DNA of 64,000 bases from Auanema rhodensis. Taxonomy: Eukaryota; Nematoda; Chromadorea; Rhabditida; Rhabditidae. Under the pieces are notes generated by a model. It saw only the letters and a list, made by a program, of their open reading frames with translations, did not search any database and was not told the DNA's origin. The stretch covers positions 3,844,001 through 3,908,000 of the forward strand of contig OZ059899.1 in the NCBI GenBank assembly GCA_964057225.1, read 5' to 3'. The number at the start of each line of letters is the position of its first letter. Position 1 is the stretch's first letter. The translations under genes were made by a program, and so were the position numbers. Below are positions 9,826-24,023 of this stretch, piece by piece.

Positions 9826-11931
9826 TTTGCCTTGAAAAAAGGAATCTAAAAACATCTACTTTTTGCTAAATTATTTTGAAATTTTTCGAAAAAATTTTTG
9901 TCAAAATGTTTTTGGAAGCAATGTTGAGTGTACATGGAAACTCAACATACACTAATGCATCATTTTTCAAACGATCATAACTAATTTTTGTATTAAGCGT
10001 TTCTCAATGTAGTATAGTGCATTCGATGCGGATTTTTAAGCTGCGTCGATCTGTGTTATCAGATTTGCGCTAGCTTAAAAATGCAACGATATATCAACTG
10101 ATATAAGTTCACACTTATATCCTCGATTTTCACCCTGAAAAATTAATTTTTTCGTTAAATAACATTGTCCATCGTCTTTGCCTTGAAAAAAGGAATCTAA
10201 AAACATCTACTTTTTGCTAAATTATTTTGAAATTTTTCGAAAAAATTTTTGTCAAAATGTTTTTGGAAGCAATGTTGAGTGTACATGGAAACTCAACATA
10301 CACTAATGCATCATTTTTCAAACGATCATAACTAATTTTTGTATTAAGCGTTCTTCCATGTAGTATAGTGCATTCGATGCGGATTTTTAAGCTGCGTCGA
10401 TCTGTGTTATCAGATTTGCGCTAGCTTAAAAATGCACCGAGATATCAACTGATATAAGTTTACACTTATATCCTCGATTTTCACCCTGAAGAAATAATTT
10501 TTTCGTTGAATAACATTGTCCATCGTCTTTGCCTTGAAAAAAGGAATCTAAAAACATCTACTTTTTGCTAAATTATTTTGAAATTTTTCGAAAAAATTTT
10601 TGTCAAAATGTTTTTGGAAGCAATGTTGAGTGTACATGGAAACTCAACATACACTAATGCATCATTTTTCAAACGATCATAACTAATTTTTGTATTAAGC
10701 GTTTCTCAATGTAGTATAGTGCATTCGATGCGGATTTTTAAGCTGCGTCGATCTGTGTTATCAGATTTGCGCTAGCTTAAAAATGTACCGAGATATCAAC
10801 TGATATAAGTTCACACTTATATCCTCGATTTTCACCCTGAAGAATTAATTTTTTCGTTGAATAACATTGTCCATCGTCTTTGCCTTGAAAAAAGGAATCT
10901 AAAAACATCTACTTTTTGCTAAATTATTTTGAAATTTTTCGAAAAAATTTTTGTCAAAATGTTTTTGGAAGCAATGTTGAGTGTACATGGAAACTCAACA
11001 TACACTAATGCATCATTTTTCAAACGATCATAACTAATTTTTGTATTAAGCGTTTCTCAATGTAGTATAGTGCATTCGATGCGGATTTTTAAGCTGCGTC
11101 GATCTGTGTTATCAGATTTGCGCTAGCTTAAAAATGCAACGATATATCAACTGATATAAGTTCACACTTATATCCTCGATTTTCACCCTGAAAAATTAAT
11201 TTTTTCGTTAAATAACATTGTCCATCGTCTTTGCCTTGAAAAAAGGAATCTAAAAACATCTACTTTTTGCTAAATTATTTTGAAATTTTTCGAAAAAATT
11301 TTTGTCAAAATGTTTTTGGAAGCAATGTTGAGTGTACATGGAAACTCAACATACACTAATGCATCATTTTTCAAACGATCATAACTAATTTTTGTATTAA
11401 GCGTTTCTCAATGTAGTATAGTGCATTCGATGCGGATTTTTAAGCTGCGTTGATCTGTGTTATCAGATTTGCGCTAGCTTAAAAATGCACCGATATATCA
11501 ACTGATATAAGTTCACACTTATATCCTCGATTTTCACCCTGAAGAAATAATTTTTTCGTTGAATAACATTGTCCATCGTCTTCGCCTTGAAAAAAGGAAT
11601 CTAAAAACATCTACTTTTTGCTAAATTATTTTGAAATTTTTCGAAAAAATTTTTGTCAAAATGTTTTTGGAAGCAATGTTGAGTGTACATGGAAACTCAA
11701 CATACACTAATGCATCATTTTTCAAACGATCATAACTAATTTTTGTATTAAGCGTTTCTCAATGTAGTATAGTGCATTCGATGCGGATTTTTAAGCTGCG
11801 TCGATCAGTGTTATCAGATTTGCGCTAGCTTAAAAATGCAACGATATATCAACTGATATAAGTTCACACTTATATCCTCGATTTTCACCCTGAAGAATTA
11901 ATTTTTTCGTTGAATAACATTGTCCATCGTC

Positions 11932-12281
11932 TTTGCCTTGAAAAAAGGAATCTAAAAACATCTACTTTTTGCTAAATTATTTTGAAATTTTTGAAAAAAT
12001 TTTTGTCAAAATGTTTTTGGAAGCAATGTTGAGTGTACATGGAAACTCAACATACACTAATGCATCATTTTTCAAACGATCATAACTAATTTTTGTATTA
12101 AGCGTTTCTCAATGTAGTATAGTGCATTCGATGCGGATTTTCAAGCTGCGTCGATCTGTGTTATCAGATTTGCGCTAGCTTCAAAATGCACCGAGATATC
12201 AACTGATATAAGTTCACACATATATACCCGATTTTCACCCTGAAGAATTAATTTTTTCGTTGAATAACATTGTCCATCGTC
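11932..12281. repeat. 350-bp monomer (C deleted in central palindrome)
   Basis: The usual atttttcgaaaa reads atttttgaaaa, losing the C of the CpG. Linked variants are gattttcaagc, agcttcaaaatg and catatatacccg. The monomer at 15441 shares the whole set, ten monomers downstream. Confidence 0.92.
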
Positions 12282-15200
12282 TTTGCCTTGAAAAATGAAA
12301 TCTAAAAACATCTACTTTTTGCTGAATTATTTTGAAATTTTTCGAAAAAATTTTTGTCAAAATGTTTTTGGAAGCAATGTTGAGTGTACATGGAAACTCA
12401 ACATACACTAATGCATCATTTTTCAAACGATCATAACTAATTTTTGTATTAAGCGTTTCTCAATGTAGTATAGTGCATTCGATGCGGATTTTCAAGCTGC
12501 GTCGATCTGTGTTATCAGATTTGCGCTAGCTTAAAAATGCACCGAGATATCAACTGATATAAGTTCACACATATATACCCGATTTTCACCCTGAAGAATT
12601 AATTTTTTCGTTGAATAACATTGTCCATCGTCTTTGCCTTGAAAAATGAAATCTAAAAACATCTACTTTTTGCTGAATTATTTTGAAATTTTTCGAAAAA
12701 ATTTTTGTCAAAATGTTTTTGGAAGCAATGTTGAGTGTACATGGAAACTCAACATACACTAATGCATCATTTTTCAAACGATCATAACTAATTTTTGTAT
12801 TAAGCGTTTCTCAATGTAGTATAGTGCATTCGATGCGGATTTTCAAGCTGCGTCGATCTGTGTTATCAGATTTGCGCTAGCTTAAAAATGCACCGAGATA
12901 TCAACTGATATAAGTTCACACATATATACCCGATTTTCACCCTGAAGAATTAATTTTTTCGTTTAATAACATTGTCCATCGTCTTTGCCTTGAAAAATGG
13001 AATCTAAAAACATCTACTTTTTGCTAAATTATTTTGAAATTTTTCGAAAAAATTTTTGTCAAAATGTTTTTGGAAGCAATGTTGAGTGCACATGGAAACT
13101 CAACATACACTAATGCATCATTTTTCAAACGATCATAACTAATTTTTGTATTAAGCGTTTCTCAATGTAGTATAGTGCATTCGATGCGGATTTTTAAGCT
13201 GCGTCGATCTGTGTTATCAGATTTGCGCTAGCTTAAAAATGCACCGAGATATCAACTGATCTAAGTTCACACTTATATCCTCGATTTTCACCCTGAAGAA
13301 TTAATTTTTTCGTTGAATAACATTGTCCATCGTCTTTGCCTTGAAAAATGAAATCTAAAAACATCTACTTTTTGCTGAATTATTTTGAAATTTTTCGAAA
13401 AAATTTTTGTCAAAATGTTTTTGGAAGCAATGTTGAGTGTACATGGAAACACAACATACACTAATGCATCATTTTTCAAACGATCATAACTAATTTTTGT
13501 ATTAAGCGTTTCTCAATGTAGTATAGTGCATTCGATGCGGATTTTTAAGCTGCGTCGATCTGTGTTATCAGATTTGCGCTAGCTTAAAAATGCACCGAGA
13601 TATCAACTGATATAAGTTTACACTTATATCCTCGATTTTCACCCTGAAGAATTAATTTTTTCGTTGAATAACATTGTCCATCGTCTTTGCCTTGAAAAAA
13701 GGAATCTAAAAACATCTACTTTTTGCTAAATTATTTTGAAATTTTTCGAAAAAATTTTTGTCAAAATGTTTTTGGAAGCAATGTTGAGTGTACATGGAAA
13801 CTCAACATACAGTAATGCATCATTTTTCAAACGATCATAACTAATTTTTGTATTAAGCGTTCTTCAATGTAGTATAGTACATTCGATCCGGATTTTTAAG
13901 CTGCGTCGATCTGTGTTATCAGATTTGCGCTAGCTTAAAAATGCACCGAGATATCAACTGATATAAGTTCACACTTATATCCTCGATTTTCACCCTGAAG
14001 AATTAATTTTTTCGTTGAATAACATTGTCCATCGTCTTTGCCTTGAAAAATGGAATCTAAAAACATCTACTTTTTGCTAAATTATTCTGAAATTTTTCGA
14101 AAAAATTTTTGTCAAAATGTTTTTGGAAGCAATGTTGAGTGTACATGGAAACTCAACATACACTAATGCATCATTTTTCAAACCATCAGAACTAATTTTT
14201 GTATCAAGCGTTTCTCAATGTAGTATAGTGCATTCGATGCGGATTTTTAAGCTGCGTCGATCTGTGTTATCAGATTTGCGCTAGCTTAAAAATGCACCGA
14301 GATATCAACTGATATAAGTTCACACTTATATCCTCGATTTTCACCCTGAAGAATTAATTTTTTCGTTGAATAACCTTGTCCATCGTCTTTGCCTTGAAAA
14401 ATGGAATCTAAAAACATCTACTTTTTGCTAATTTATTTTGAAATTTTTCGAAAAAATTTTTGTCAAAATGTTTTTGGAAGCAATGTTGAGTGTACATGGA
14501 AACTCAACATACATTAATGCATCATTTTTCAAACAATCGTAACTAATTTTTGTATTAAGCGTTCTTCAATGTAGTATAGTGCATTCGATGCGGATTTTTA
14601 AGCTGCGTCGATCTGTGTTATCAGATTTGCGCTAGCTTAAAAATGCACCGAGATATCAACTGATATAAGTTCACACTTATATCCTCGATTTTCACCCTGA
14701 AGAATTAATTTTTTCGTTGAATAACCTTGTCCATCGTCTTTGCCTTGAAAAATGGAATCTAAAAACATCTACTTTTTGCTAAATTATTTTGAAATTTTTC
14801 GAAAAAATTTTTGTCAAAATGTTTTTGGAAGCAATGTTGAGTGTACATGGAAACTCAACATACACTAATGCATCATTTTTCAAACGATCATAACTAATTT
14901 TTGTATTAAGCGTTTCTCAATGTAGTATAGTGCATTCGATGCGGATTTTCAAGCTGCGTCGATCTGTGTTATCAGATTTGCGCTAGCTTAAAAATGCACC
15001 GAGATATCAACTGATATAAGTTCACACATATATACCCGATTTTCACCCTGAAGAATTAATTTTTTCGTTGAATAACATTGTCCATCGTCTTTGCCTTGAA
15101 AAAAGGAATCTAAAAACATCTACTTTTTGCTAAATTATTTTGAAATTTTTCGAAAAAATTTTTGTCAATATGTTTTTGGAAGCAATGTTGAGTGTACATG

Positions 15201-15440
15201 GAAACTCAACATACACTAATGCATCATTTTTCAAACGATCATAACTAATTTTTGTATTAAGCGTTTCTCAATGTAGTATAGTGCATTCGATGCGGATTTT
15301 CAAGCTGCGTCGATCTGTGTTATCAGATTTGCGCTAGCTTAAAAATGCACCGAGATATCAACTGATATAAGTTCACACATATATACCCGATTTTCACCCT
15401 GAAGAATTAATTTTTTCGTTGAATAACATTGTCCATCGTC

Positions 15441-15790
15441 TTTGCCTTGAAAAAAGGAATCTAAAAACATCTACTTTTTGCTAAATTATTTTGAAATTTT
15501 TGAAAAAATTTTTGTCAAAATGTTTTTGGAAGCAATGTTGAGTGTACATGGAAACTCAACATACACTAATGCATCATTTTTCAAACGATCATAACTAATT
15601 TTTGTATTAAGCGTTTCTCAATGTAGTATAGTGCATTCGATGCGGATTTTCAAGCTGCGTCGATCTGTGTTATCAGATTTGCGCTAGCTTCAAAATGCAC
15701 CGAGATATCAACTGATATAAGTTCACACATATATACCCGATTTTCACCCTGAAGAATTAATTTTTTCGTTGAATAACATTGTCCATCGTC
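15441..15790. repeat. 350-bp monomer (C deleted in central palindrome)
   Basis: It has the same deletion and the same linked variants (gattttcaagc, agcttcaaaatg, catatatacccg) as the monomer at 11932. The two lie 3509 bp apart, which is ten monomers less the 1-bp deletion, so they descend from one ancestor. Confidence 0.92.
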
Positions 15791-18700
15791 TTCGCCTTGA
15801 AAAATGAATACTAAAAACATCTACTTTTTGCTGAATTATTTTGAAATTTTTCGAAAAAATTTTTGTCAAAATGTTTTTGGAAGCAATGTTGAGTGTACAT
15901 GGAAACTCAACATACACTAATGCATCATTTTTCAAACGATCATAACTAATTTTTGTATTAAGCGTTTCTCAATGTAGTATAGTGCATTCGATGCGGATTT
16001 TCAAGCTGCGTCGATCTGTGTTATCAGATTTGCGCTAGCTTAAAAATGCACCGAGATATCAACTGATATAAGTTCACACATATATACCCGATTTTCACCC
16101 TGAAGAATTAATTTTTTCGTTGAATAACATTGTCCATCGTCTTTGCCTTGAAAAATGGAATCTAAAAACATCTACTTTTTGCTAAATTATTTTGAAATTT
16201 TTCGAAAAAATTTTTGTCAAAATGTTTTTGGAAGCAATGTTGAGTGCACATGGAAACTCAACATACACTAATGCATCATTTTTCAAACGATCATAACTAA
16301 TTTTTGTATTAAGCGTTTCTCAATGTAGTATAGTGCATTCGATGCGGATTTTTAAGCTGCGTCGATCTGCGTTATCAGATTTGCGCTAGCTTAAAAATGC
16401 ACCGAGATATCAACTGATCTAAGTTCACACTTATATCCTCGATTTTCACCCTGAAGAATTAATTTTTTCGTTGAATAACATTGTCCATCGTCTTTGCCTT
16501 GAAAAATGAAATCTAAAAACATCTACTTTTTGCTGAATTATTTTGAAATTTTTCGAAAAAATTTTTGTCAAAATGTTTTTGGAAGCAATGTTGAGTGTAC
16601 ATGGAAACTCAACATACACTAATGCATCATTTTTCAAACGATCATAACTAATTTTTGTATTAAGCGTTTCTCAATGTAGTATAGTGCATTCGATGCGGAT
16701 TTTCAAGCTGCGTCGATCTGTGTTATCAGATTTGCGCTAGCTTAAAAATGCACCGAGATATCAACTGATATAAGTTCACACATATATACCCGATTTTCAC
16801 CCTGAAGAATTAATTTTTTCGTTGAATAACATTGTCCATCGTCTTTGCCTTGAAAAAAGGAATCTAAAAACATCTACTTTTTGCTAAATTATTCTGAAAT
16901 TTTTCGAAAAAATTTTTGTCAAAATGTTTTTGGAAGCAATGTTGAGTGTACATGGAAACTCAACATACACTAATGCATCATTTTTCAAACGATCATAACT
17001 AATTTTTGTATCAAGTGTTTCTCGATGTAGTATAGTGCATTCGATGCGAATTTTTAAGCTGCGTCGATCTGTGTTATCAGATTTGCGCTAGCTTAAAAAT
17101 GCACCGATATATCAACTGATATAAGTTCACACTTATATCCTCGATTTTCACCCTGAAGAATTAATTTTTTCGTTGAATAACATTGTCCATCGTCTTTGCC
17201 TTGAAAATTGGAATCTAAAAACATCTACTTTTTGCTAAATTATCTTGAAATTTTTCGAAAAAATTTCTGTCAAAATGTTTTTGGAAGCAATGTTGAGTGT
17301 ACATGGAAACTCAACATACACTAATGCATCATTTTTCAAACGATCATAACTATTTTTTGTATCAAGTGTTTCTCAATGTAGTATAGTGCATTCGATGCGG
17401 ATTTTTAAGCTGCGTCGATCTGTGTTATCAGATTTGCGCTAGCTTAAAAATGCACCGAGATATCAACTGATCTAAGTTCACACTTATATCCTCGATTTTC
17501 ACCCTGAAGAATTAATTTTTTCGTTGAATAACATTGTCCATCGTCTTTGCCTTGAAAAATGAAATCTAAAAACATCTACTTTTTGCTGAATTATTTTGAA
17601 ATTTTTCGAAAAAATTTTTGTCAAAATGTTTTTGGAAGCAATGTTGAGTGTACATGGAAACTCAACATACACTAATGCATCATTTTTCGAACGATCATAA
17701 CTAATTTTTGTATTAAGCGTTTCTCAATGTAGTATAGTGCATTCGATGCGGATTTTCAAGCTGCGTCGATCTGTGTTATCAGATTTGCGCTAGCTTAAAA
17801 ATGCACCGAGATATCAACTGATATAAGTTCACACATATATACCCGATTTTCACCCTGAAGAATTAATTTTTTCGTTGAATAACATTGTCCATCGTCTTTG
17901 CCTTGAAAAAAGGAATCTAAAAACATCTACTTTTTGCTAAATTATTCTGAAATTTTTCGAAAAAATTTTTGTCAAAATGTTTTTGGAAGCAATGTTGAGT
18001 GTACATGGAAACTCAACATACACTAATGCATCATTTTTCAAACGATCATAACTAATTTTTGTATCAAGTGTTTCTCAATGTAGTATAGTGCATTCGATGC
18101 GAATTTTTAAGCTGCGTCGATCTGTGTTATCAGATTTGCGCTAGCTTAAAAATGCACCGATATATCAACTGATATAAGTTCACACTTATATCCTCGATTT
18201 TCACCCTGAAGAATTAATTTTTTCGTTGAATAACATTGTCCATCGTCTTTGCCTTGAAAAATGGAATCTAAAAACATCTACTTTTTGCTAAATTATTTTG
18301 AAATTTTTCGAAAAAATTTCTGTCAAAATGTTTTTGGAAGCAATGTTGAGTGTACATGGAAACTCAACATACACTAATGCATCATTTTTCAAACGATCAT
18401 AACTAATTTTTGTATCAAGTGTTTCTCAATGTAGTATAGTGCATTCGATGCGAATTTTTAAGCTGCGTCGATCTGTGTTATCAGATTTGCGCTAGCTTAA
18501 AAATGCACCGATATATCAACTGATATAAGTTCACACTTATATCCTCGATTTTCACCCTGAAGAATTAATTTTTTCGTTGAATAACATTGTCCATCGTCTT
18601 TGCCTTGAAAAATGGAATCTAAAAACATCTACTTTTTGCTAAATTATTTTGAAATTTTTCGAAAAAATTTCTGTCAAAATGTTTTTGGAAGCAATGTTGA

Positions 18701-21700
18701 GTGTACATGGAAACTCAACATACACTAATGCATCATTTTTCAAACGATCATAACTAATTTTTGTATCAAGTGTTTCTCAATGTAGTATAGTGCATTCGAT
18801 GCGGATTTTTAAGCTGCGTCGATCTGTGTTATCAGATTTGCGCTAGCTTAAAAATGCACCGAGATATCAACTGATATAAGTTCACACTTATATCCTCGAT
18901 TTTCACCCTGAAGAATTAATTTTTTCGTTGAATAACATTGTCCATCGTCTTTGCCTTGAAAAATGGAATCTAAAAACATCTACTTTTTGCTAAATTATTT
19001 TGAAATTTTTCGAAAAAATTTTTGTCAAAATGTTTTTGGAAGCAATGTTGAGTGCACATGGAAACTCAACATACACTAATGCATCATTTTTCAAACGATC
19101 ATAACTAATTTTTGTATTAAGCGTTTCTCAATGTAGTATAGTGCATTCGATGCGGATTTTTAAGCTGCGTCGATCTGTGTTATCAGATTTGCGCTAGCTT
19201 AAAAATGCACCGAGATATCAACTGATCTAAGTTCACACTTATATCCTCGATTTTCACCCTGAAGAATTAATTTTTTCGTTGAATAACATTGTCCATCGTC
19301 TTTGCCTTGAAAAATGAAATCTAAAAACATCTACTTTTTGCTGAATTATTTTGAAATTTTTCGAAAAAATTTTTGTCAAAATGTTTTTGGAAGCAATGTT
19401 GAGTGTACATGGAAACTCAACATACACTAATGCATCATTTTTCAAACGATCATAACTAATTTTTGTATTAAGCGTTTCTCAATGTAGTATAGTGCATTCG
19501 ATGCGGATTTTCAAGCTGCGTCGATCTGTGTTATCAGATTTGCGCTAGCTTAAAAATGCACCGAGATATCAACTGATATAAGTTCACACATATATACCCG
19601 ATTTTCACCCTGAAGAATTAATTTTTTCGTTGAATAACATTGTCCATCGTCTTTGCCTTGAAAAAAGGAATCTAAAAACATCTACTTTTTGCTAAATTAT
19701 TCTGAAATTTTTCGAAAAAATTTTTGTCAAAATGTTTTTGGAAGCAATGTTGAGTGTACATGGAAACTCAACATACACTAATGCATCATTTTTCAAACGA
19801 TCATAACTAATTTTTGTATCAAGTGTTTCTCAATGTAGTATAGTGCATTCGATGCGAATTTTTAAGCTGCGTCGATCTGTGTTATCAGATTTGCGCTAGC
19901 TTAAAAATGCACCGATATATCAACTGATATAAGTTCACACTTATATCCTCGATTTTCACCCTGAAGAATTAATTTTTTCGTTGAATAACATTGTCCATCG
20001 TCTTTGCCTTGAAAAATGGAATCTAAAAACATCTACTTTTTGCTAAATTATTTTGAAATTTTTCGAAAAAATTTCTGTCAAAATGTTTTTGGAAGCAATG
20101 TTGAGTGTACATGGAAACTCAACATACACTAATGCATCATTTTTCAAACGATCATAACTAATTTTTGTATCAAGTGTTTCTCAATGTAGTATAGTGCATT
20201 CGATGCGGATTTTTAAGCTGCGTCGATCTGTGTTATCAGATTTGCGCTAGCTTAAAAATGCACCGAGATATCAACTGATATAAGTTCACACTTATATCCT
20301 CGATTTTCACCCTGAAGAATTAATTTTTTCGTTGAATAACATTGTCCATCGTCTTTGCCTTGAAAAATGGAATCTAAAAACATCTACTTTTTGCTAAATT
20401 ATTTTGAAATTTTTCGAAAAAATTTTTGTCAAAATGTTTTTGGAAGCAATGTTGAGTGTACATGGAAACTCAACATACACTAATGCATCATTTTTCAAAC
20501 GATCATAACTAATTTTTGTATCAAGTGTTTCTCAATGTAGTATAGTGCATTCGATGCGGATTTTTAAGCTGCGTCGATCTGTGTTATCAGATTTGCGCTA
20601 GCTTAAAAATGCACCGAGATATCAACTGATATAAGTTCACACTTATATCCTCGATTTTCACCCTGAAGAATTAATTTTTTCGTTGAATAACATTGTCCAT
20701 CGTCTTTGCCTTGAAAAATGGAATCTAAAAACATCTACTTTTTGCTAAATTATTTTGAAATTTTTCGAAAAAATTTCTGTCAAAATGTTTTTGGAAGCAA
20801 TGTTGAGTGTACATGGAAACTCAACATACACTAATGCATCATTTTTCAAACGATCATAACTAATTTTTGTATCAAGTGTTTCTCAATGTAGTATAGTGCA
20901 TTCGATGCGGATTTTTAAGCTGCGTCGATCTGTGTTATCAGATTTGCGCTAGCTTAAAAATGCACCGAGATATCAACTGATATAAGTTCACACTTATATC
21001 CTCGATTTTCACCCTGAAGAATTAATTTTTTCGTTGAATAACATTGTCCATCGTCTTTGCCTTGAAAAATGGAATCTAAAAACATCTACTTTTTGCTAAA
21101 TTATTTTGAAATTTTTCGAAAAAATTTTTGTCAAAATGTTTTTGGAAGCAATGTTGAGTGTACATGGAAACTCAACATACACTAATGCATCATTTTTCAA
21201 ACGATCATAACTAATTTTTGTATCAAGTGTTTCTCAATGTAGTATAGTGCATTCGATGCGGATTTTTAAGCTGCGTCGATCTGTGTTATCAGATTTGCGC
21301 TAGCTTAAAAATGCACCGAGATATCAACTGATATAAGTTCACACTTATATCCTCGATTTTCACCCTGAAGAATTAATTTTTTCGTTGAATAACATTGTCC
21401 ATCGTCTTTGCCTTGAAAAATGGAATTTAAAAACATCTACTTTTTGCTAAATTATTTTGAAATTTTTCGAAAAAATTTTTGTCAAAATGTTTTTGGAAGC
21501 AATGTTGAGTGCACATGGAAACTCAACATACACTAATGCATCATTTTTCAAACGATCATAACTAATTTTTGTATTAAGCGTTTCTCAATGTAGTATAGTG
21601 CATTCGATGCGGATTTTTAAGCTGCGTCGATCTGTGTTATCAGATTTGCGCTAGCTTAAAAATGCACCGAGATATCAACTGATCTAAGTTCACACTTATA

Positions 21701-22619
21701 TCCTCGATTTTCACCCTGAAGAATTAATTTTTTCGTTGAATAACATTGTCCATCGTCTTTGCCTTGAAAAATGAAATCTAAAAACATCTACTTTTCGCTG
21801 AATTATTTTGAAATTTTTCGAAAAAATTTTTGTCAAAATGTTTTTGGAAGCAATGTTGAGTGTACATGGAAACTCAACATACACTAATGCATCATTTTTC
21901 AAACGATCATAACTAATTTTTGTATTAAGCGTTTCTCAATGTAGTATAGTGCATTCGATGCGGATTTTCAAGCTGCGTCGATCTGTGTTATCAGATTTGC
22001 GCTAGCTTAAAAATGCACCGAGATATCAACTGATATAAGTTCACACATATATACCCGATTTTCACCCTGAAGAATTAATTTTTTCGTTGAATAACATTGT
22101 CCATCGTCTTTGCCTTGAAAAAAGGAATCTAAAAACATCTACTTTTTGCTAAATTATTCTGAAATTTTTCGAAAAAATTTTTGTCAAAATGTTTTTGGAA
22201 GCAATGTTGAGTGTACATGGAAACTCAACATACACTAATGCATCATTTTTCAAACGATCATAACTAATTTTTGTATTAAGCGTTTCTCAATGTAGTATAG
22301 TGCATTCGATGCGGATTTTCAAGCTGCGTCGATCTGTGTTATCAGATTTGCGCTAGCTTAAAAATGCACCGAGATATCAACTGATATAAGTTCACACATA
22401 TATACCCGATTTTCACCCTGAAGAATTAATTTTTTCGTTGAATAACATTGTCCATCGTCTTTGCCTTGAAAAAAGGAATCTAAAAACATCTACTTTTTGC
22501 TAAATTATTCTGAAATTTTTCGAAAAAATTTTTGTCAAAATGTTTTTGGAAGCAATGTTGAGTGTACATGGAAACTCAACATACACTAATGCATCATTTT
22601 TCAAACGATCATAACTAAT

Positions 22620-24023
22620 TTTTGTATCAAGTGTTTCTCAATGTAGTATAGTGCATTCGATGCGAATTTTTAAGCTGCGTCGATCTGTGTTATCAGATTT
22701 GCGCTAGCTTAAAAATGCACCGAGATATCAACTGATCTAAGTTCACACTTATATCCTCGATTTTCACCCTGAAGAATTAATTTTTTCGTTGAATAACATT
22801 GTCCATCATCTTTGCCTTGAAAAATGAAATCTAAAAACATCTACTTTTTGCTGAATTATTTTGAAATTTTTCGAAAAAATTTTTGTCAAAATGTTTTTGG
22901 AAGCAATGTTGAGTGTACATGGAAACTCAACATACACTAATGCATCATTTTTCAAACGATTATAACTAATTTTTGTATCAAGCGTTTCTCAATGTAGTAT
23001 AGTGCATTCGATGCGGATTTTTAAGCTGCGTCGATCTGTGTTATCAGATTTGCGCTAGCTTAAAAATGCACCGAGATATCAACTGATATAAGTTCACACT
23101 TATATCCTCGATTTTCACCCTGAAGAATTAATTTTTTCGTTGAATAACATTGTCCATCGTCTTTGCCTTGAAAAAAGGAATCTAAAAACATCTACTTTTT
23201 GCTAATTTATTTTGAAATTTTTCGAAAAAATTTTTGTCAAAATGTTTTTGGAAGCAATGTTGAGTGTACATGGAAACTCAACATACACTAATGCATCATT
23301 TTTCAAACGATCATAACTGATTTTTGTATTAAGCGTTCTTCAATGTAGTATAGTACATTCGATCCGGATTTTTAAGCTGCGTCGATCTGTGTTATCAGAT
23401 TTGCGCTAGCTTAAAAATGCACCGAGATATCAACTGATATAAGTTCACATTTATATCCTCGATTTTCACCCTGAAGAATTAATTTTTTCGTTGAATAACA
23501 TTGTCCATCGTCTTTGCCTTGAAAAATGGAATTTAAAAACATCTACTTTTTGCTAAATTATTTTGAAATTTTTCGAAAAAATTTTTGTCAAAATGTTTTT
23601 GGAAGCAATGTTGAGTGCACATGGAAACTCAACATACACTAATGCATCATTTTTCAAACGATCATAACTAATTTTTGTATTAAGCGTTTCTCAATGTAGT
23701 ATAGTGCATTCGATGCGGATTTTTAAGCTGCGTCGATCTGTGTTATCAGATTTGCGCTAGCTTAAAAATGCACCGAGATATCAACTGATCTAAGTTCACA
23801 CTTATATCCTCGATTTTCACCCTGAAGAATTAATTTTTTCGTTGAATAACATTGTCCATCGTCTTTGCCTTGAAAAATGAAATCTAAAAACATCTACTTT
23901 TTGCTGAATTATTTTGAAATTTTTCGAAAAAATTTTTGTCAAAATGTTTTTGGAAGCAATGTTGAGTGTACATGGAAACTCAACATACACTAATGCATCA
24001 TTTTTCAAACGATCATAACTAAT
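22620..24023. repeat. 4-mer HOR, copy 1 (1404 bp)
   Basis: Markers in order: tatcaagtg, gatgcgaattt (tgcgaa at 22661), tgatctaag, ccatcatc, cgattataac (22957), ctaatttatt, ttcttcaatg with gatccgg, catttatatcc, ggaatttaaa, gtgcacatgg and a TGAAATC/ctgaatt monomer. All recur 1404 bp downstream. Confidence 0.87.

Larger units (their letters stand above)
1..11931. repeat. Block 1: subfamily zone, monomers 1-34
   Basis: Every monomer here has the A-run form cttgaaaaaagg or a one-base derivative; TGG and TGAAATC forms are absent, as is catatatacccg. Block-restricted variants include gcgttcttccatg (first near 2279, also near 4736, 6839, 7893, 8946, 9297, 9648, 10349), tgaagaaataa, gcaacgatatatc and ccgatatatc pairs. 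The form gttaaataac is concentrated here, with isolated copies near 54736 and 55438. The block contains a 7-mer tandem duplication and further 3-, 5- and 6-monomer spacings: gcaacgatatatc recurs at 1755 bp and 1053 bp, and gatgagg at 2106 bp. Confidence 0.85.
11932..22810. repeat. Block 2: subfamily zone, monomers 35-65
   Basis: From the monomer at 11932 new variant sets appear together: catatatacccg, TGAAATC with ctgaatt, TGG, then gtgcacatgg, tgatctaag, tatcaagtg, gatgcgaattt and atttctgtc. The same succession of types (gtgcac monomer, then TGAAATC/ctgaatt monomer, then cag/catatata monomer) recurs with spacings of 7 and 8 monomers; TGAAATC/ctgaatt monomers follow each other at 2808 and 2457 bp between 16493 and 21758. 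Single ccatcagaac and ttcttcaatg monomers are also present near 13862 and 14184. Confidence 0.8.

Noticed and set aside
12235-12426. 63-aa minus-strand ORF (and 16 near-identical copies up to 41558) as a protein-coding gene
   Set aside because: The frame starts with TTG, not ATG; the first in-frame Met is codon 53. It exists only where one stop codon is mutated, spans the arbitrary unit junction, has no homology I recognise and sits in a satellite whose other monomers carry the stop.
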